A stretch of DNA of 64,000 bases from Cryptomeria japonica. Lineage: Eukaryota; Streptophyta; Pinopsida; Cupressales; Cupressaceae. Under the pieces are notes generated by a model. The model had not been told where the DNA came from. It was given only the letters and a program-made list of their open reading frames with translations, and did no database searches. This document shows positions 1 to 12,030 of this stretch, piece after piece. The DNA is taken from assembly GCF_030272615.1 (NCBI RefSeq), contig NC_081406.1, forward strand, positions 460,004,072 to 460,068,071. The letters run 5' to 3'. The translations under genes and the position numbers were made by a program. The stretch's first letter is position 1. Every line of letters starts with the position of its first letter.

Positions 1-1220
1 GAGTTGTTATAGTTTAATGGGTTTTGAGATAGGTATCTCTAGTTGATTTAGTTAAATTTTTTAGTTGTCTACATGATGATTTGATCGAGTTATGAGATCT
101 AGTATTGAGGTTGGTTTTTTAGTTGTTTGTGGTGTTCAATGTTCTAGATTCTTCTCTACATTGCTCTGGAATTGCAATATATTGGTTTGCATATTTGGGA
201 CATTCATATGTGTGCTCCATTTAGATCGTTCGTAATTTGGATATCCACAAGTGAATCTTTTAGTTTGTCAGTTCGTTTAATGCTTGTTCTTGAGGTTCAA
301 TATAATGATGATGAATATTATAGTAAGTGGTGATGTTGCAGTTGTTGTTGTGGTAATGCACATTACTTGTGGATGTTTTTAGATTGTTTTCTATTCATTT
401 TGATGGTCTGCATTGATCATTGTGAATTTTATTGATCATTTTCTTGATCTGCTGTTGTTTGATTAATGTGATATTCATGATGATTGTAGTGTGTTGTGGA
501 TGTTCATGGCTTAATTATTTGAGGTGTTGTATGATCTAGGAGTTTATTTGGGTCCAGACTATGTCTTAGTCGACATTGTTTTGGTCTGCATATTATGATG
601 TAGTGTGCTCTTGTAATTTGTGATGAGTGTTGAGATGACCTTGGAATATAGGTTGATGACTTGTATAAATAAATATAATAGTCATGTAATAAATTTATCT
701 GTGAGTGTATCTGAATGTGTGTCATCAGATAAAAGTGCAAGCAAGTGTTTTGATCTTTTGGAAGTGTGAAGAAGTTTGGCAAAGAAGATCAATCAATGTT
801 CTTAACTAGAACTATAACCAAGCATGAGAAGATGCTATTTCATCAGTTCATGATCCTTCAAATGTAATCCGAATGTTTTTGTAAGATAGTTAGTCTTCCT
901 CAGGGTTGTAGCCCTTCTCAGGTTATGTGGTTTGAGCAATGAGCTATAGGCAGTGTGCCTAAATGCATGTGCATTCCCCATTGTAATATTTTATTTACTC
1001 CTAATAGGGTACTATCTCATTGTGGGTAATTTTCCACTGTGGTTTTTCCCTTAACTGAGTTTTCCACATAAAAAATCTTGGTATTATGTGTGTTATTGAT
1101 ATGGTGTTGATTTGTACTTTAACTATTAATTATCAGATCTCAATTTGTGATTAAGTTGAGTAAAGTTTTTGTGCAAACTAATTCACCCCCCCCTCTAAGT
1201 TTGTTGCCTTTTTTCCAACA
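1..1220 (+). repeat. 3' part of a Copia-type LTR
   Basis: The stretch ends with the same signature as the other Copia LTRs here: a TTTTTCCC/TTTTCCAC block at about 1034-1076, a C-run followed by CTCTAAG at about 1185-1198, and a CCAACA end at 1215-1220, which pairs with the TGTTGG start of this LTR class. The left end lies outside the window. No primer site follows, so it is a 3' or solo LTR. Open frames in it (such as the minus-strand frame at 504-782) look like chance. The family call rests on shared motifs only. Confidence 0.6.
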
Positions 1221-1226
1221 CCACAA

Positions 1227-1352
1227 GGTCGAGTGGAATTGAACAAATTGCCATTGGGGACTGGTGGACATATTCACAAGCACCTTGAAGAGCTTATTCA
1301 CCCTTATGGTTACTTGTTCTTCCTCTTTCTACATTGTTGGTTTTTTAAGTAA
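1227..1352 (+). other. Exon-like open frame of unknown function
   Basis: Just right of the LTR end is a 41-codon open frame whose first half has a non-repeat composition (GRVELNKLPLGTGGHIHKHL, then EELIHPYGY) and whose end is hydrophobic. A CAAG before it could be a splice acceptor and TATG|GTTACT a donor, which would make it an exon fragment cut by the LTR. I do not recognise the protein, and it may be chance. Confidence 0.15.
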
Positions 1353-2454
1353 ATGTAGTTTGATTTGATCATTGTAATAATTTGAAAACTATGTATTAAG
1401 AACACTCCATATGGAGGATGATATAATGTAAACATATTGATATGATTTGAGTAGGCTTTAGTGAACCAATGTTGGAGCTAGCTACAACACATGATTATGT
1501 ATGATTCTCTTTTTAGTTTTTATTGGTTTAAAGAGTGTAATTTATTAATAGTGATAAATAATTACATAATCATTGGGGGAGAAAAATTGAGTCTAAAAAT
1601 CTCCCCAAATAGTCCATCAAAAACAATCTAATGTACCTAGGACACAAGCACCCCCATCCATCAGGAATTTTTCCATTATATCACCCCATGATATCTAGCC
1701 TAAACAGTTACAAAACATATACATTCAGACTTGCAGTGAGCCACTTTTAGAAGACAAAATGAAACATGGTGTATATACTATAATAAAAAAACATAATTTA
1801 CTATCATAATTTCCTTACCTTTTGTGCATGGAGACACTCTTTGAACATCAATTTATATGAACCTACATCCTAACGATTCTTAGTAGGGAAACCAATCCAT
1901 AATGTTCTACTCGACTTCTTCATAGAGCCCATCGACCTGGCCTGTTTGTGCCATGAGAAGGAAGCAACATAAGCAGGAGCTGAGAACTTATCTAAGGACC
2001 CCATTTCTCTAGCTCCCACTATATTCTCCTAGCCTCCATTGCCTTCAAATAATCCTTCACACCCACCGTGCCAACTTGTATTGAGGCCCTTAAGACCTCC
2101 TTATTATTGTTTGCACTCGAAATAAGGAAGGGGTGAAGGGGAGCATGAATTCACTCACTTGTAACCACATACCATGTGGAAGACAAACCCCTTCCCTTCA
2201 AATGAAATGGCCATAAGAATCTAAAAATCCCCACACCACTCCTCTGTGAGGCAGCTATCCACCAACCATTTCACTATATCCTTTGCCTTCAATTCAAAAC
2301 TCCAAGCGAAAAACATTGAGGTCATAAATGCATTGCATATATATTTGAAAGAGAACTTAAGGTACTCATCACTAATTAAAATTAGGGTGTTTAACCAGCT
2401 CAAACACCACTTTTTCAAAATCCTAACACTTCAACTAAAGTGATTTTCTTCATA
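1353..2454. other. Intergenic stretch, nothing recognised
   Basis: AT-rich sequence with short open frames on both strands (2221-2443) that overlap each other and have no family features. I see no LTR signature, domain or RNA gene here. Confidence 0.4.
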
Positions 2455-2990
2455 ATTTTACACTAGGCCTTGTAGGACAACAAACAGGGTTTTTCTAGCA
2501 TAATTTCCCAACCAGGTCACAAATCAAAAATATGATCACCATTTAGGTTACCGTTTTTATAATTTTACAACATATATTTAAATAGATAGGGGTTACTTTG
2601 GCGTGAAGGGATCCAAAAATTGATTGTCCTATTTCTTCACTAGACCTAATTAAGACAATAAATTGGGTTTTCCGGCCATAATTTTCAGTGCAGGCATGAA
2701 ATAAAAAATGTAAACATGGTTTCAAACACCCATTTGGACCTTTTAAAATATATCTCAAAACCAAGGTAGTTTACTTTGTACAAAATTCTGTAAAACTTGA
2801 TTGTTCTACTACTTGAATAGACTTAATTAGACAAGTATTCATGCAAAGAAAAGAACAATCACCTATAACTTTCACAAATAAAAGAATTAGGAAAATTGTG
2901 TTGGCTTGATGATGATAATAGAGTTGTAATAGGTTTATTGATGAATTTATTTGTGTTTTCATTCATGGCAACCATGTTTTCTTAGTTATC
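2455..2990. repeat. Diverged tandem repeat, about 177-bp unit
   Basis: Three related units begin near 2461 (CACTAGGCCTTG), 2638 (CACTAGACCTAA) and 2815 (GAATAGACTTAA). Units one and two also share a GGGTTTT(T/C)C..GCATAATTT-like stretch, a CAGG..ATGAAAT..AAAAAT stretch and a following ACC block. Spacing is about 177 bp. Units have diverged strongly and the third is the poorest. Left-over satellite-like or internal element repeats are both possible. Confidence 0.5.
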
Positions 2991-2996
2991 TAAGTC

Positions 2997-4096
2997 TGTT
3001 AGACCAACCAGTATAGCTTAACCGATAGTGGAATCTTTCAGACAACAAAACTGCTAAGTTGTCATTAAACTAGTAAACAAGAATAAAGCAATGATCAAGC
3101 AACCAGTATGGAAGATTGGAGAATAGTTAGATGTTGCGGTTTGGAACATATGCTTATGACATTGGCATGGAGTCTTTGATTAGAACTGCATCAGCAGATT
3201 GAGAGTATTGAGTAAGTTATGATCGGAAGAACAGTCATAGGCAGGAAGAACAGAGAACTGGTAAAGAAGAGTTACATTGATTGGTTACCGGTAGAGTTTA
3301 TATTATATTTTTTATTTACATTTTGTTGGATGATATAAGTAAAGTGTAATGAGTAGAAAAATAAATAAGGTGACTAGATTCAATGAACCTATGGAATTGC
3401 TCCAAGGTTCTTAGCCGACTTAACAGAGTCTTTATAAGGAGATGAAAGTTGTAAGATTTCATGGATCAAGAGTGAGAATTTGATCATGTGGTGGAAGAAG
3501 GAGTTAGGTTTTGATGTTTAGTTGATGATAGAAGTTAAGCAGAAGTGGATCTAATAAGGTATAGAGATGCTAACAATAGATCAGTCAAACTTGTTGTTCC
3601 TTAATAGTTGCAGCAAGAAAATCCTCTCACAAGGTCACTCCTAACATGGTGCGGTAGGATCCTAACATGCCCAAAGGTTAAAATCCTCTAACAAGATGAC
3701 ACATTAGCTTATTTTTTGTAAATCCTCTAGCAAGGTAGATCCTAATAGGGTTGGGTCCTAATAGGCCTTATTGTAATAGCTCTTAACTAGGATAAAGTAC
3801 TCTTAACTAGGTGCCACCCCTAGCAGGGTGTTGTATGACCTTAACTGGTCAGATCTCTATTCTATAGATAGTTGATCCTTGACAGTACTAATTCCCACCA
3901 TGGTTTTTCCCATTTGGGTTTCCACGTGAAAAATCATTGTGTTAGGGTTTGCATGCTTTGTTGGATATTTTATTTTGTGGTTATATTTCTTACATGGATA
4001 TTGATTTTTTCAGATTGGTGAAACTTGTTGTCAAATTTATTAAGTTTTTTCTTGCACTGATTCACCCCCCCCTCTTAGTGCCTTATAAGTTTATCA
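2997..4096 (+). repeat. 5' LTR of Copia-type element A
   Basis: Starts TGTTAGACCAACC and ends TTATCA. The end is followed by AT and then a primer-binding site. Near its 3' end it has the conserved block CCACCATGGTTTTTCCC (about 3896) and the CACCCCCCCCTCTTAG run (about 4063). It contains several short repeats of the AATCCTCTAACAAGG / CTAACAGGG kind (about 3600-3850), also found in element H's LTR. The expected right-hand target duplication is lost because the element is truncated. Confidence 0.8.
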
Positions 4097-4098
4097 AT

Positions 4099-4110
4099 TG
4101 GTATCAGAGC
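4099..4110 (+). other. Primer-binding site of element A (initiator tRNA-Met)
   Basis: TGGTATCAGAGC lies two bases after the LTR end. It is the standard complement of the 3' end of plant initiator tRNA-Met used by Copia elements to prime minus-strand DNA synthesis. Confidence 0.9.
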
Positions 4111-4172
4111 CTAATTCCCTTAAGGCTTAACTGCTTGGGAAGGATCTTTAAGGATAACATGGGTAAGGTTCA

Positions 4173-5469
4173 ATGAGTTATAGAGAGATTTCAAATAGAC
4201 TTGCAGAATATGAAGAAGCCTATAATGAACTAAAGGTCAAGTACAAAGATTCATTAGCTAAGAGAAAAGAGTTGGCTGAGCAGTTGTTGGGACTCAATGA
4301 AAACAGTTCATCTGAGGAAGCAAACATTGATGCCTTGGATAATGAGGTGGAAAAAATGAATGATAAAAATTCAAATGTGAGGAGAGAGTTGGAAGCCCTT
4401 ACCATAAGGATGAGTCAAGAGTTGGAAGCCAGGAGAAAAAATGAAGAAAAAATAAGAGATCAGGAGCATAAGATCGTTAAGATGAACCGAGAGATTAGTA
4501 ACCTGCATGCACATCTTCATGAGGAAAAAGAAGAAAAAGAGCAGACACAAGTTGATCTAGAAATGGCTATGTGTCTTAAAGAAAGTCTTACAAAGAAGAA
4601 TGAGGAGCTTACCAAGGAGTTGGCTGATGCTAATGAGTTACTAGCTAAATTCAACAAGAGCACTATTATGCTTGATGAGAAGATTCATACACAAAGGAAT
4701 AATGGAGATACACATGGCTTCAGATACACAACCTTTGAACAAAAAGAGTCATCTAGTACCAAGGACAACATGCGTGAAACCAAATCAACACCAAAGACCA
4801 AGAATATATCACCGATAAGAGAACCTACAAACCAGTATGTTTTAACTATCATAAATTAGGTCATACTGCTAATGTTTGTAGAAGTAGATCTAGTGCTTTT
4901 GATGGATATAGACCTAATGCATGTCAAGGTTATAAGCCTATTACTTTTAATGGATACTGCTTTAGTTGCAACAAGTATGGGCATAGAGATGTTGAGTGTA
5001 GGTCAAGAGTGATCAATCAGAGATCTTACATGAATCTGAGGTCGAATGGTGAATGGCAAAGATATTATAGATCAAAGAAACCCTACTTAATTGGCAAAGA
5101 CCTTATGTGAACCGGTCTAGTCCTTATGAAATGGAGAATGGATGGAATGTGACATGTTCAATTTGTCACAACTATGGTCATATTTCTATGAACTGCCAAA
5201 GAAGAATTGGTAGAGGCAATGCTGGACCCTGGAGAGCATCTGGAATGGCATGTTTCCATTGTCACAAATCGGGATACCTTGCAAAGTTTTGTAAAGATAG
5301 AATGAACCAACTGGTTAATCTATTTATTCGCCAGAAAGGAAAGAAGAAGGTAGATGTGGAGGAAACCATAAGAGAGATGAATAAGATACAAGGCAAGAAA
5401 AGTCAGGAGAAACCATCAAAGGACTATAATTATTCACCTAGTGTGGAGAATCCCTCACTAGTAAACTAA
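4173..5469 (+). pseudogene. gag of element A: coiled coil plus four zinc knuckles
   Basis: The first open part (4173-4859, 228 codons) is charged and heptad-rich (NRLAEYEEAYNELK, KMNREISNLHAHLHEEKEEK), a predicted long coiled coil. Reading shifts frame near 4838 and again near 5105. Four knuckles follow: CFNYHKLGHTANVC (4838, second Cys replaced by Tyr), CFSCNKYGHRDVEC (about 4970), CSICHNYGHISMNC (about 5155) and CFHCHKSGYLAKFC (about 5250, His replaced by Tyr). Gag packages element RNA. No protease, integrase or reverse transcriptase follows, so the element either was gag-only and depended on a partner, or lost its pol. Confidence 0.75.
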
Positions 5470-5880
5470 GCTATGTATGTAGCTTATAGGGAACGGATTA
5501 TCAGATCCATTTCCAAACCCCCTAAATGGTGTGCTGTAAGTAAAATCTACATTCTTTGATGCATTATGTTGTTATGAAGTGATTTTCTGATCAAACTGAT
5601 ATATTTTAATGTGTCATGTGAGCTGGTAACAAGTTTTAGGGTTGAATGGTGATTAGGGTAAGTTCAATTGGTATTGCATTAAATGCAGTTGAATAAAAAG
5701 CTATTTTATAGTTTCATTTCTCACCTTGCATTTTCATGAGCACATTTGGAGAGAAACAAAAACACAAAAGAGAGTTTGATTGTTTCTTTGGTGAACTTGT
5801 TAGCAGATTCAGAAGATTTATGGAGAAGGGAATTAGAGAAAGTGCATTCTTTGCTTCAACCTTTTATTTCAAGAAATTAT
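5470..5880. other. Non-coding tail of element A up to element B
   Basis: No domain is recognisable. It has the AT-rich feel of an LTR-element untranslated region, and the boundary with the minus-strand element B lies somewhere at 5735-5900. The open frame at 5736-5957 (+) overlaps B's RNase H on the other strand and looks like chance. Confidence 0.35.
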
Positions 5881-5899
5881 ACCTTATAGAAATGTGTTT

Positions 5900-8800
5900 C
5901 TATTTAGAAGGAAATACCAGATTCTTTGACATATCAATAGAAGTAGTATTATCATAGTGAATAACAATAGGCTCATCATAACTTACCCTTATATCTTTCA
6001 ACATTTGTTTCATCCATAAAATCTCAGTACAATTGGTTGTAGGAGCTACATATTTCGCTTCAGCAGTACATAATGAAGTGCATGATCGTTTCTTACTAAG
6101 CCATGAAACCAACTTTTTTTCAAGAAAGAATGCACCACCAGGAGTGCTCTTCTGGTCATCCACATCTCCTACCCAATCAGAGTCTGTATAGGCACATAGT
6201 CTAAAATCATCATTCTTTGGATACCATAACCCAAAGTTTTTTGTACTTGCCAAATATCTGAATATGCTCTTAATGACAATATCATGGGTTCCTCTAGGAC
6301 CTGACTAAAATCTGGAAGCAATACAAACAACATTCATTATATAGGGTCTAGTCTGAGCTAAGTACAACAATCCACCAATCATTGATTTGTATCTACTTGG
6401 ATTCAGTTTAGGAGATTCATCATCCTTTGACAATTTGCAACCGGTTATCGTAGGAGTATTGTTAGGTTTAGAATTCTCAAGTCCAAAATTCTTAAGAAAT
6501 TCCTTCACATACTTAGTTTGACAAATGAAAATACCTTTATCAGTCTGAGTAATCTACAAACATAAGAAAAAAATCATCTCACCAATCATAGACATTTCAA
6601 TTTCATTCTTCATATCATCAACAAATTTCATACATAGACTTTGTTCACCTCCAAAAAAGATATCATCAACAAAGACTTCAATAATTAATATGTCATGATG
6701 ATCAATTTTATAACATAGGTTACCGTCAGCATTACCTTTGCTAAAACTAAGCTTTGAAAGATATCTATCCAATCTAGTATACCATGCTCTAGGAGCTTGT
6801 TTTAATCCATATAAAGCTTTCTTCAACCTGCAAACCATGTCCTTATCTTGTAATAAAGAAAATCCATCAGGTTTGTCAATTTAGACTTCCTCCTCAAGAT
6901 CTTCATTTATAAATACACATTTGACATCCATCTGATATACTTTGTAGTTCTTGTGTGCAACATAGGCAAGAAATAGTCTTACCACTTCAATTATTGCAAC
7001 CAGAATATAAGTAATCAACTCCTTCCTGTAAATAACCTTTTCAAACCAATATAGCCTTGTTTCTTACAATCTGACCTTCCTCATTTAATTGGTTCCTGAA
7101 AACCCATTTAGTTTCAATAATATTCTTATCTTTAGGTCTAGGAACTAATTCCCATGTCTTATTTTTTTCTATCTTATCTAATTATTTTTCCATTGCTTTC
7201 ATCCAATTTTCATCTTTACTTGCTTCAATAAATAATTCTAGTTCAATTTGATAAATTAAACATACCTCTTCAGCAACTAACCTTCTTCTAGTCATCACAC
7301 CTTTCCTTTAATCTCCAATGATCTAATCTTCATAATGATTTAGTTTCACATACTTGGGAGTCTTTGAATTTTCTAGAATTACTGACTCTTTCTATTGTTC
7401 AACAGTCATTTTTGAATTTTTTGATGTTGTCCGAGTCACTGGTTCAATGCTTTGGATAGATTCTTTCATTATCAGTTATGGTTTGATAAATTCATCTTCT
7501 AGTCCATAGTCGTATGATTTGATCTGATTACTATCTTCCTCATACACCTTAACATTTATGCTCTCCATTCTCCTATTCAATATTTTGTTATATCTATATG
7601 TTTTACTCTTAGTAGAATAACCAAAAAATATTTCTTCATCACTTCTATGATCAAATTTTCCTAATACATCATCTCTTCTAATGTAGCATTTACTTCCAAA
7701 ATTTCTAAAATATCTAACAGTAGGAGTATGACCAAACCATAATTCATAAGGAGTCTTACCGGTATCACCTTTTATGTGTACTCTATTGAAAGTGTATACC
7801 TTAGTATTGATAGCTTCCATCCAATAGATATCAGGCAATTTAGCTTCAATCATCATTGTCCTTGCAGTATCCAATATGGTTATATTCTTTCTTTCCAGTA
7901 ATCCATTCTGTTGAGGAGTTCTAGGTGCAGAAAGTTGTCTTTTGATTTTGTTATTTCCAAAAAAGTTGTTAAACTCACTAGATGTAAACTCACCGCCTTG
8001 ATCTGATCTTAAACACTTTATCTTCAGTCCTATCTAAGTCTCAATAATAGCTTTGAAGACTTCAAATTTCTCAAGCGCTTCTGATTTTTCTTTTAAAAAT
8101 GTAACCCACGTCATTCTAGAATAGTCATCATTAACATAAATATCTATCACCTTGAAAAAATTTAGTCCTTGTCGGTCCACACAGATCAGTATGAATAAGA
8201 TCAAGAATTTCATTTGATTTATCATGTATTCTTCTGAAAGAAGTTCTAACTCGCATACCCATTTGACATTCTCTACATATAGGATTAAGAGGTTTAACAA
8301 TCTTGGGTGAATCTATGACATCCTATGTTGAACTAATCTTCACAATGCAATCAAAATTTACATGACACATCCTCTTATGCCAAACTGACTTTCATCAATC
8401 TATGAAATCAAACAAGCCTTCTCATCGGAGGTTAAATGAAGGATTTTTCCTTTGGTCTAGGTTCCGGAAGCAATTTCCAATCCAGATCTACTGATGATCT
8501 TGCATTTTCCATCCTTGAATTGCAAATAAAATCCTCTATCCACCATCTGACCTACACTTAAAATTCTTTTCTTTAAGCCTTCAACATAGTAAACATTATT
8601 AGTATTAGTCTTACCATCCAATGATATTGTTCCTTTGCCTTTCATCCTACATGCCTTGTTGTCTCCAAATCTGACTAGTTCTCCATCAAATTCTTGCAGT
8701 GTTAAAAAATTTCTCTTGTCATCGGTCATGTGATCTGAGCAGCCACTATCTATAACCCATTCATCATTTTCTTTAATTTTAGCAGCTAAAGCCTTCTCAT

Positions 8801-9936
8801 CAATATGAGTTGGTTCAATGACAAGTTCAGGAGAATCATGCTTGATAACAATAAAGACTCAATCTTTATTAGAGCTTCCATTATTGGTTTCACTTATAGG
8901 TTCATCATTGTCATCATCAGTAATGCCAAAATCATCATAACCAACATAATAACATGATTTATCCTTATTCCTTCTAAGTCTAGGTCTACTCTAATATTCC
9001 CGATTAGGCTTATAACTCCTCACAAATCTTTCATAATTCCTAATAGCTCTTTCAGGACATTTAGAAGAAAAATGAACAATATTATTGCATGAAAAACATT
9101 TAAAAAGGACTTTTCCTTCATACTTACTTCCATTCGGTCCCTTAGGAATTCTTCTAGCAATCAGGGCTTCCAACTCTTCAAGTTCTTGCTCTTCTCTTTC
9201 AATGTCCTCCAAATATTTAGCATACAACTCCTTGCAATCTATCTTCTAATTACTGGAGGCAAATGCTTTAAATGCAATTTTAGTTTTAGTAGCACTTCAA
9301 ACTCCAAGTTCCTCAAGCTCAAAAGTAGTCAATTTCCCAAGTAATGTATCTCTAGTAAAAGGGGAACTTGACATTGTTTGGAGTTCATTAATTACGACAA
9401 CCTTCATCTTGTAAGCTGAAGGTAGAACTCTCAAAATATTTGACACAACCTCATCCTTACTAACTGATCCACCACAACATTTGATTCCCATGACAATTTC
9501 ATTTATTCTATCCATGAAAGAACTAATCTTCTCATCTTCCTGCATCTTCAAAGTTTGATATCTCACCTAGAAACCTTCAAGTTTTGCAATCTTTACTGCT
9601 TGGTCACCTTCATAAATATTTTCAAGCTTAAACCAAATCTACTTTGCATTCTCCAACTCTATGACTTTCAATAGCTTTTCATCAGATAGGGCACTCAACA
9701 ATGCTTATTTTTCTATAACATCATTTCCATCTCTTCTATTCATCAACAGATGTTGGTGTTCCAGAATCAGGATCATGAGGTATATACCATTTCTCCATTG
9801 TCTCCCAAACTCCATTTCCAATACATCTCAAATGAATCTTCATTCGCTCCTTCCATATTTTATAATTTGTACCATCAAATCTAGGACTCTCCTTCTGATA
9901 GGGGTTGAATGTAGAACTTGATGCTAATGCCATCAA
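5900..9936 (-). pseudogene. Copia gag-pol polyprotein, element B (decayed)
   Basis: Reading leftwards, all Copia domains appear in order. Gag starts at 9936 (FDGTNYKIWKERMK) with a damaged knuckle CFSCNNIVHFSSKC near 9100. Protease ends before 8729 (MTDDKRNF), integrase lies around 8300-7476 (DDYSRMTWVTFLKEKSEALE, GKTPYELWFGHTPT), reverse transcriptase at 6838-6554 (ALYGLKQAPRAWY, FVDD box) and RNase H at 6253-5900 (YTDSDWVGDVDDQKST). Stops and frameshifts break it into at least nine pieces, and the 3' LTR is not seen. Copia order (integrase before reverse transcriptase) is plain. Confidence 0.9.
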
Positions 9937-9974
9937 ATCTCCTCAACCAGTAAAGATTCTGCAGAGATGACCTT

Positions 9975-9986
9975 GCTCTGATACCA
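9975..9986 (-). other. Primer-binding site of element B
   Basis: GCTCTGATACCA on the plus strand is the exact complement of TGGTATCAGAGC. It lies two bases from the LTR edge at 9989, so element B runs leftwards. Confidence 0.9.
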
Positions 9987-9988
9987 AT

Positions 9989-10278
9989 TGTTGGAATGAA
10001 ATTATATTGGTAGAAAACTGAGAAGGGGGTGAATCAATTTTCTCACAAGTATGGCAGTTAATGCAAATTATAAGATTTATACCGAAGAACAACACAATGA
10101 AAGATAAAGCATGAAATAATAGTAAACATGACACCAATATTTTGACATGGAAAACCCGGTAAAGGGAAAAAACATGGTGGTAAACCCTACCCACAACTAG
10201 ATAATACTTATGCAGTAGTATGTGAAATAATTACAATGGGGATTACACTTGCAATCAGGCCAAGAGCCTAGAGCTCAT
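9989..10278 (-). repeat. 5' LTR of element B, cut short by element C
   Basis: Begins TGTTGGAATGAAATT on the plus strand and carries the reversed signature blocks: GAGAAGGGGGTGAATCA (about 10019) and ATGGAAAACCC..GGGAAAAAACATGGTGG (about 10145). After 290 bp it is interrupted exactly where element C's LTR begins (TGTTGGCATTG at 10279). The rest of this LTR was not found to the right. Confidence 0.75.
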
Positions 10279-11954
10279 TGTTGGCATTGTATTTTCATTT
10301 ATGTCAACCGGTATGTATAGCATGTCACCAGTATGGTTGGTTACCGGTATGCAAGGTGAATGCAGGATGCAAGAAGGAGATGTTACCAGCATGGATGTTC
10401 ACCGGTAACTCAACATGACCACCGGTAAGAAAGGATAATACAACAGAGAAGAGTTTAATCCACCGTAGGCATGATTATAAGGATGTGCATTAATGACATA
10501 TTTTACTCAATGATAATACCGATATGAAGGCAAGTGTAATATCACTAGTAAATAGACTTAGTGGAATAATTGGTGTGTCTGATGAAAAGTCAAGTTAAAC
10601 CACCGACATAATAGAGGAAAGAAGGAAAGAAAGATAACCAGTAAGGTGACATGTATCGACATGGTTAGTGAACTGGTGAGAAAGCACTCATAATATTTCT
10701 TGGCTGGTGAATGAATCTAAACCAACTTAGTGGACTGAATAGAGGTGGATGCCAACAAGGATGACAGGTGGATACCAAGTGGCAAGCATCCAGAGGTCGG
10801 TGAAGTGTCCATCAACGTGGTAGGTGATGAGGAGGTCATCTTTAAATAAGGAACTTGTAAATCAAGGGTCAATGAAAAAAGATGTGCAGCTCAAGGAAGA
10901 TCAAGATGTAGAATATTTTTTATGTAAACCAAGCAAGACAATCCAATCTTCATTCTCATTGGTAGAAGGAAGCAACTTAGGCATTAATGGTGATTGACAT
11001 AGCAAAGTCAAAAAATAAGTTGCAGGTTGCTAAATATAGAAAGTGTGTATAGATGTCATAAGAAAAATAGTACTGATGTTTGATCTACTACAGATCATCA
11101 ATTGAAGAGATGAGATCTGATCAGATTTGATACAGATTGAGATGTTGGAGAAAATCCCTAGCGCGCCACTGTTTGAACTGACCAAAAATGAAATAAGATG
11201 ATGCTAGATGTCGGAAAAGACACAGTAACTGAGAGAGAAAAGAGTGATTAAAGAAAAGATCAAAAGCATATAAGTGTTGGAGTTGACTGAAAGAAAAGTA
11301 GAACTAGTAAGAGGGTTTATCAGAGGTTTTATCAGTAAGATTAGAGAAATCGACAAGATACCAAAAAGGATAAAATTTGTGTGAATCGGGAAGGGAGATT
11401 CAGGAAGAAAGTTTTTGAAGGAGAAGGAGAAAAGAGAGTGTACCGGTGGAGGTCATGCAAGATAGAATGAGGGCAAAAAGGATATAAATAGAGGACAGTG
11501 AACCAGTAGAGAAGTGAGCAAAGGAGAATCAATAGAGAAGAGTTAAATTGGTGACATATTTAGATTGCAAGTGTTACAAAACTTATTTGTAACAAGACTA
11601 TAACTATTGTATTATTTATGATCATTGTGATCACTGAGTTGGAGCTCGGTGCAGGGGTTGGTGCTCCTTGGGTTGGTTCCCTAAATATTGTAACCATGTT
11701 TATTGTGAGCCTGGATTGGAGCAGTAGAATCCAATAGAATTTGTCACCGAGGTTTTTCCCACATTGGGTTTTTCTCGTATAACCGATGTTATGTGTTGTG
11801 TGTCCTTGTGTGTTTGCATTTGATCACTTTCCTTATCTCACCATTATATCCTCCTTGTGTTTGATTTGCTAACCAGTACCAAGATTTAGATTTAAAAGGT
11901 TTATAATATTGGGAAACACTGATTGACCCCCCTCTTAGTGGTACATTGTGTTCA
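10279..11954 (+). repeat. 5' LTR of Copia element C (about 1.68 kb)
   Basis: Starts TGTTGGCATTGTATT and ends GTGTTCA, followed after five bases by a primer site. It carries the GAGGTTTTTCCC block (about 11750) and ATTGACCCCCCTCTTAG (about 11925). ACCGGT/ACCAGT-type motifs are frequent in its left half. The 12938-14595 LTR is an inverted relative. Confidence 0.8.
11483..11490 (+). promoter_or_regulatory. TATA box of element C LTR
   Basis: TATAAATA in the LTR, about 470 bp before its 3' end, preceded by AAAAAGGA. The inverted relative D has the same box at 13711-13718 on the minus strand. This supports it as the RNA polymerase II start signal of the family. Confidence 0.55.
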
Positions 11955-11959
11955 AAAAT

Positions 11960-11971
11960 TAGTATCAGAGC
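11960..11971 (+). other. Primer-binding site of element C (one mismatch)
   Basis: TAGTATCAGAGC differs from TGGTATCAGAGC by one G-to-A change and is placed just after the LTR end. Confidence 0.8.
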
Positions 11972-12030
11972 CTAGGTTCCCGATCATATAAGTTTTCTCT
12001 ATCTTGGGTAAATTCTGGTCTTAGAACACA

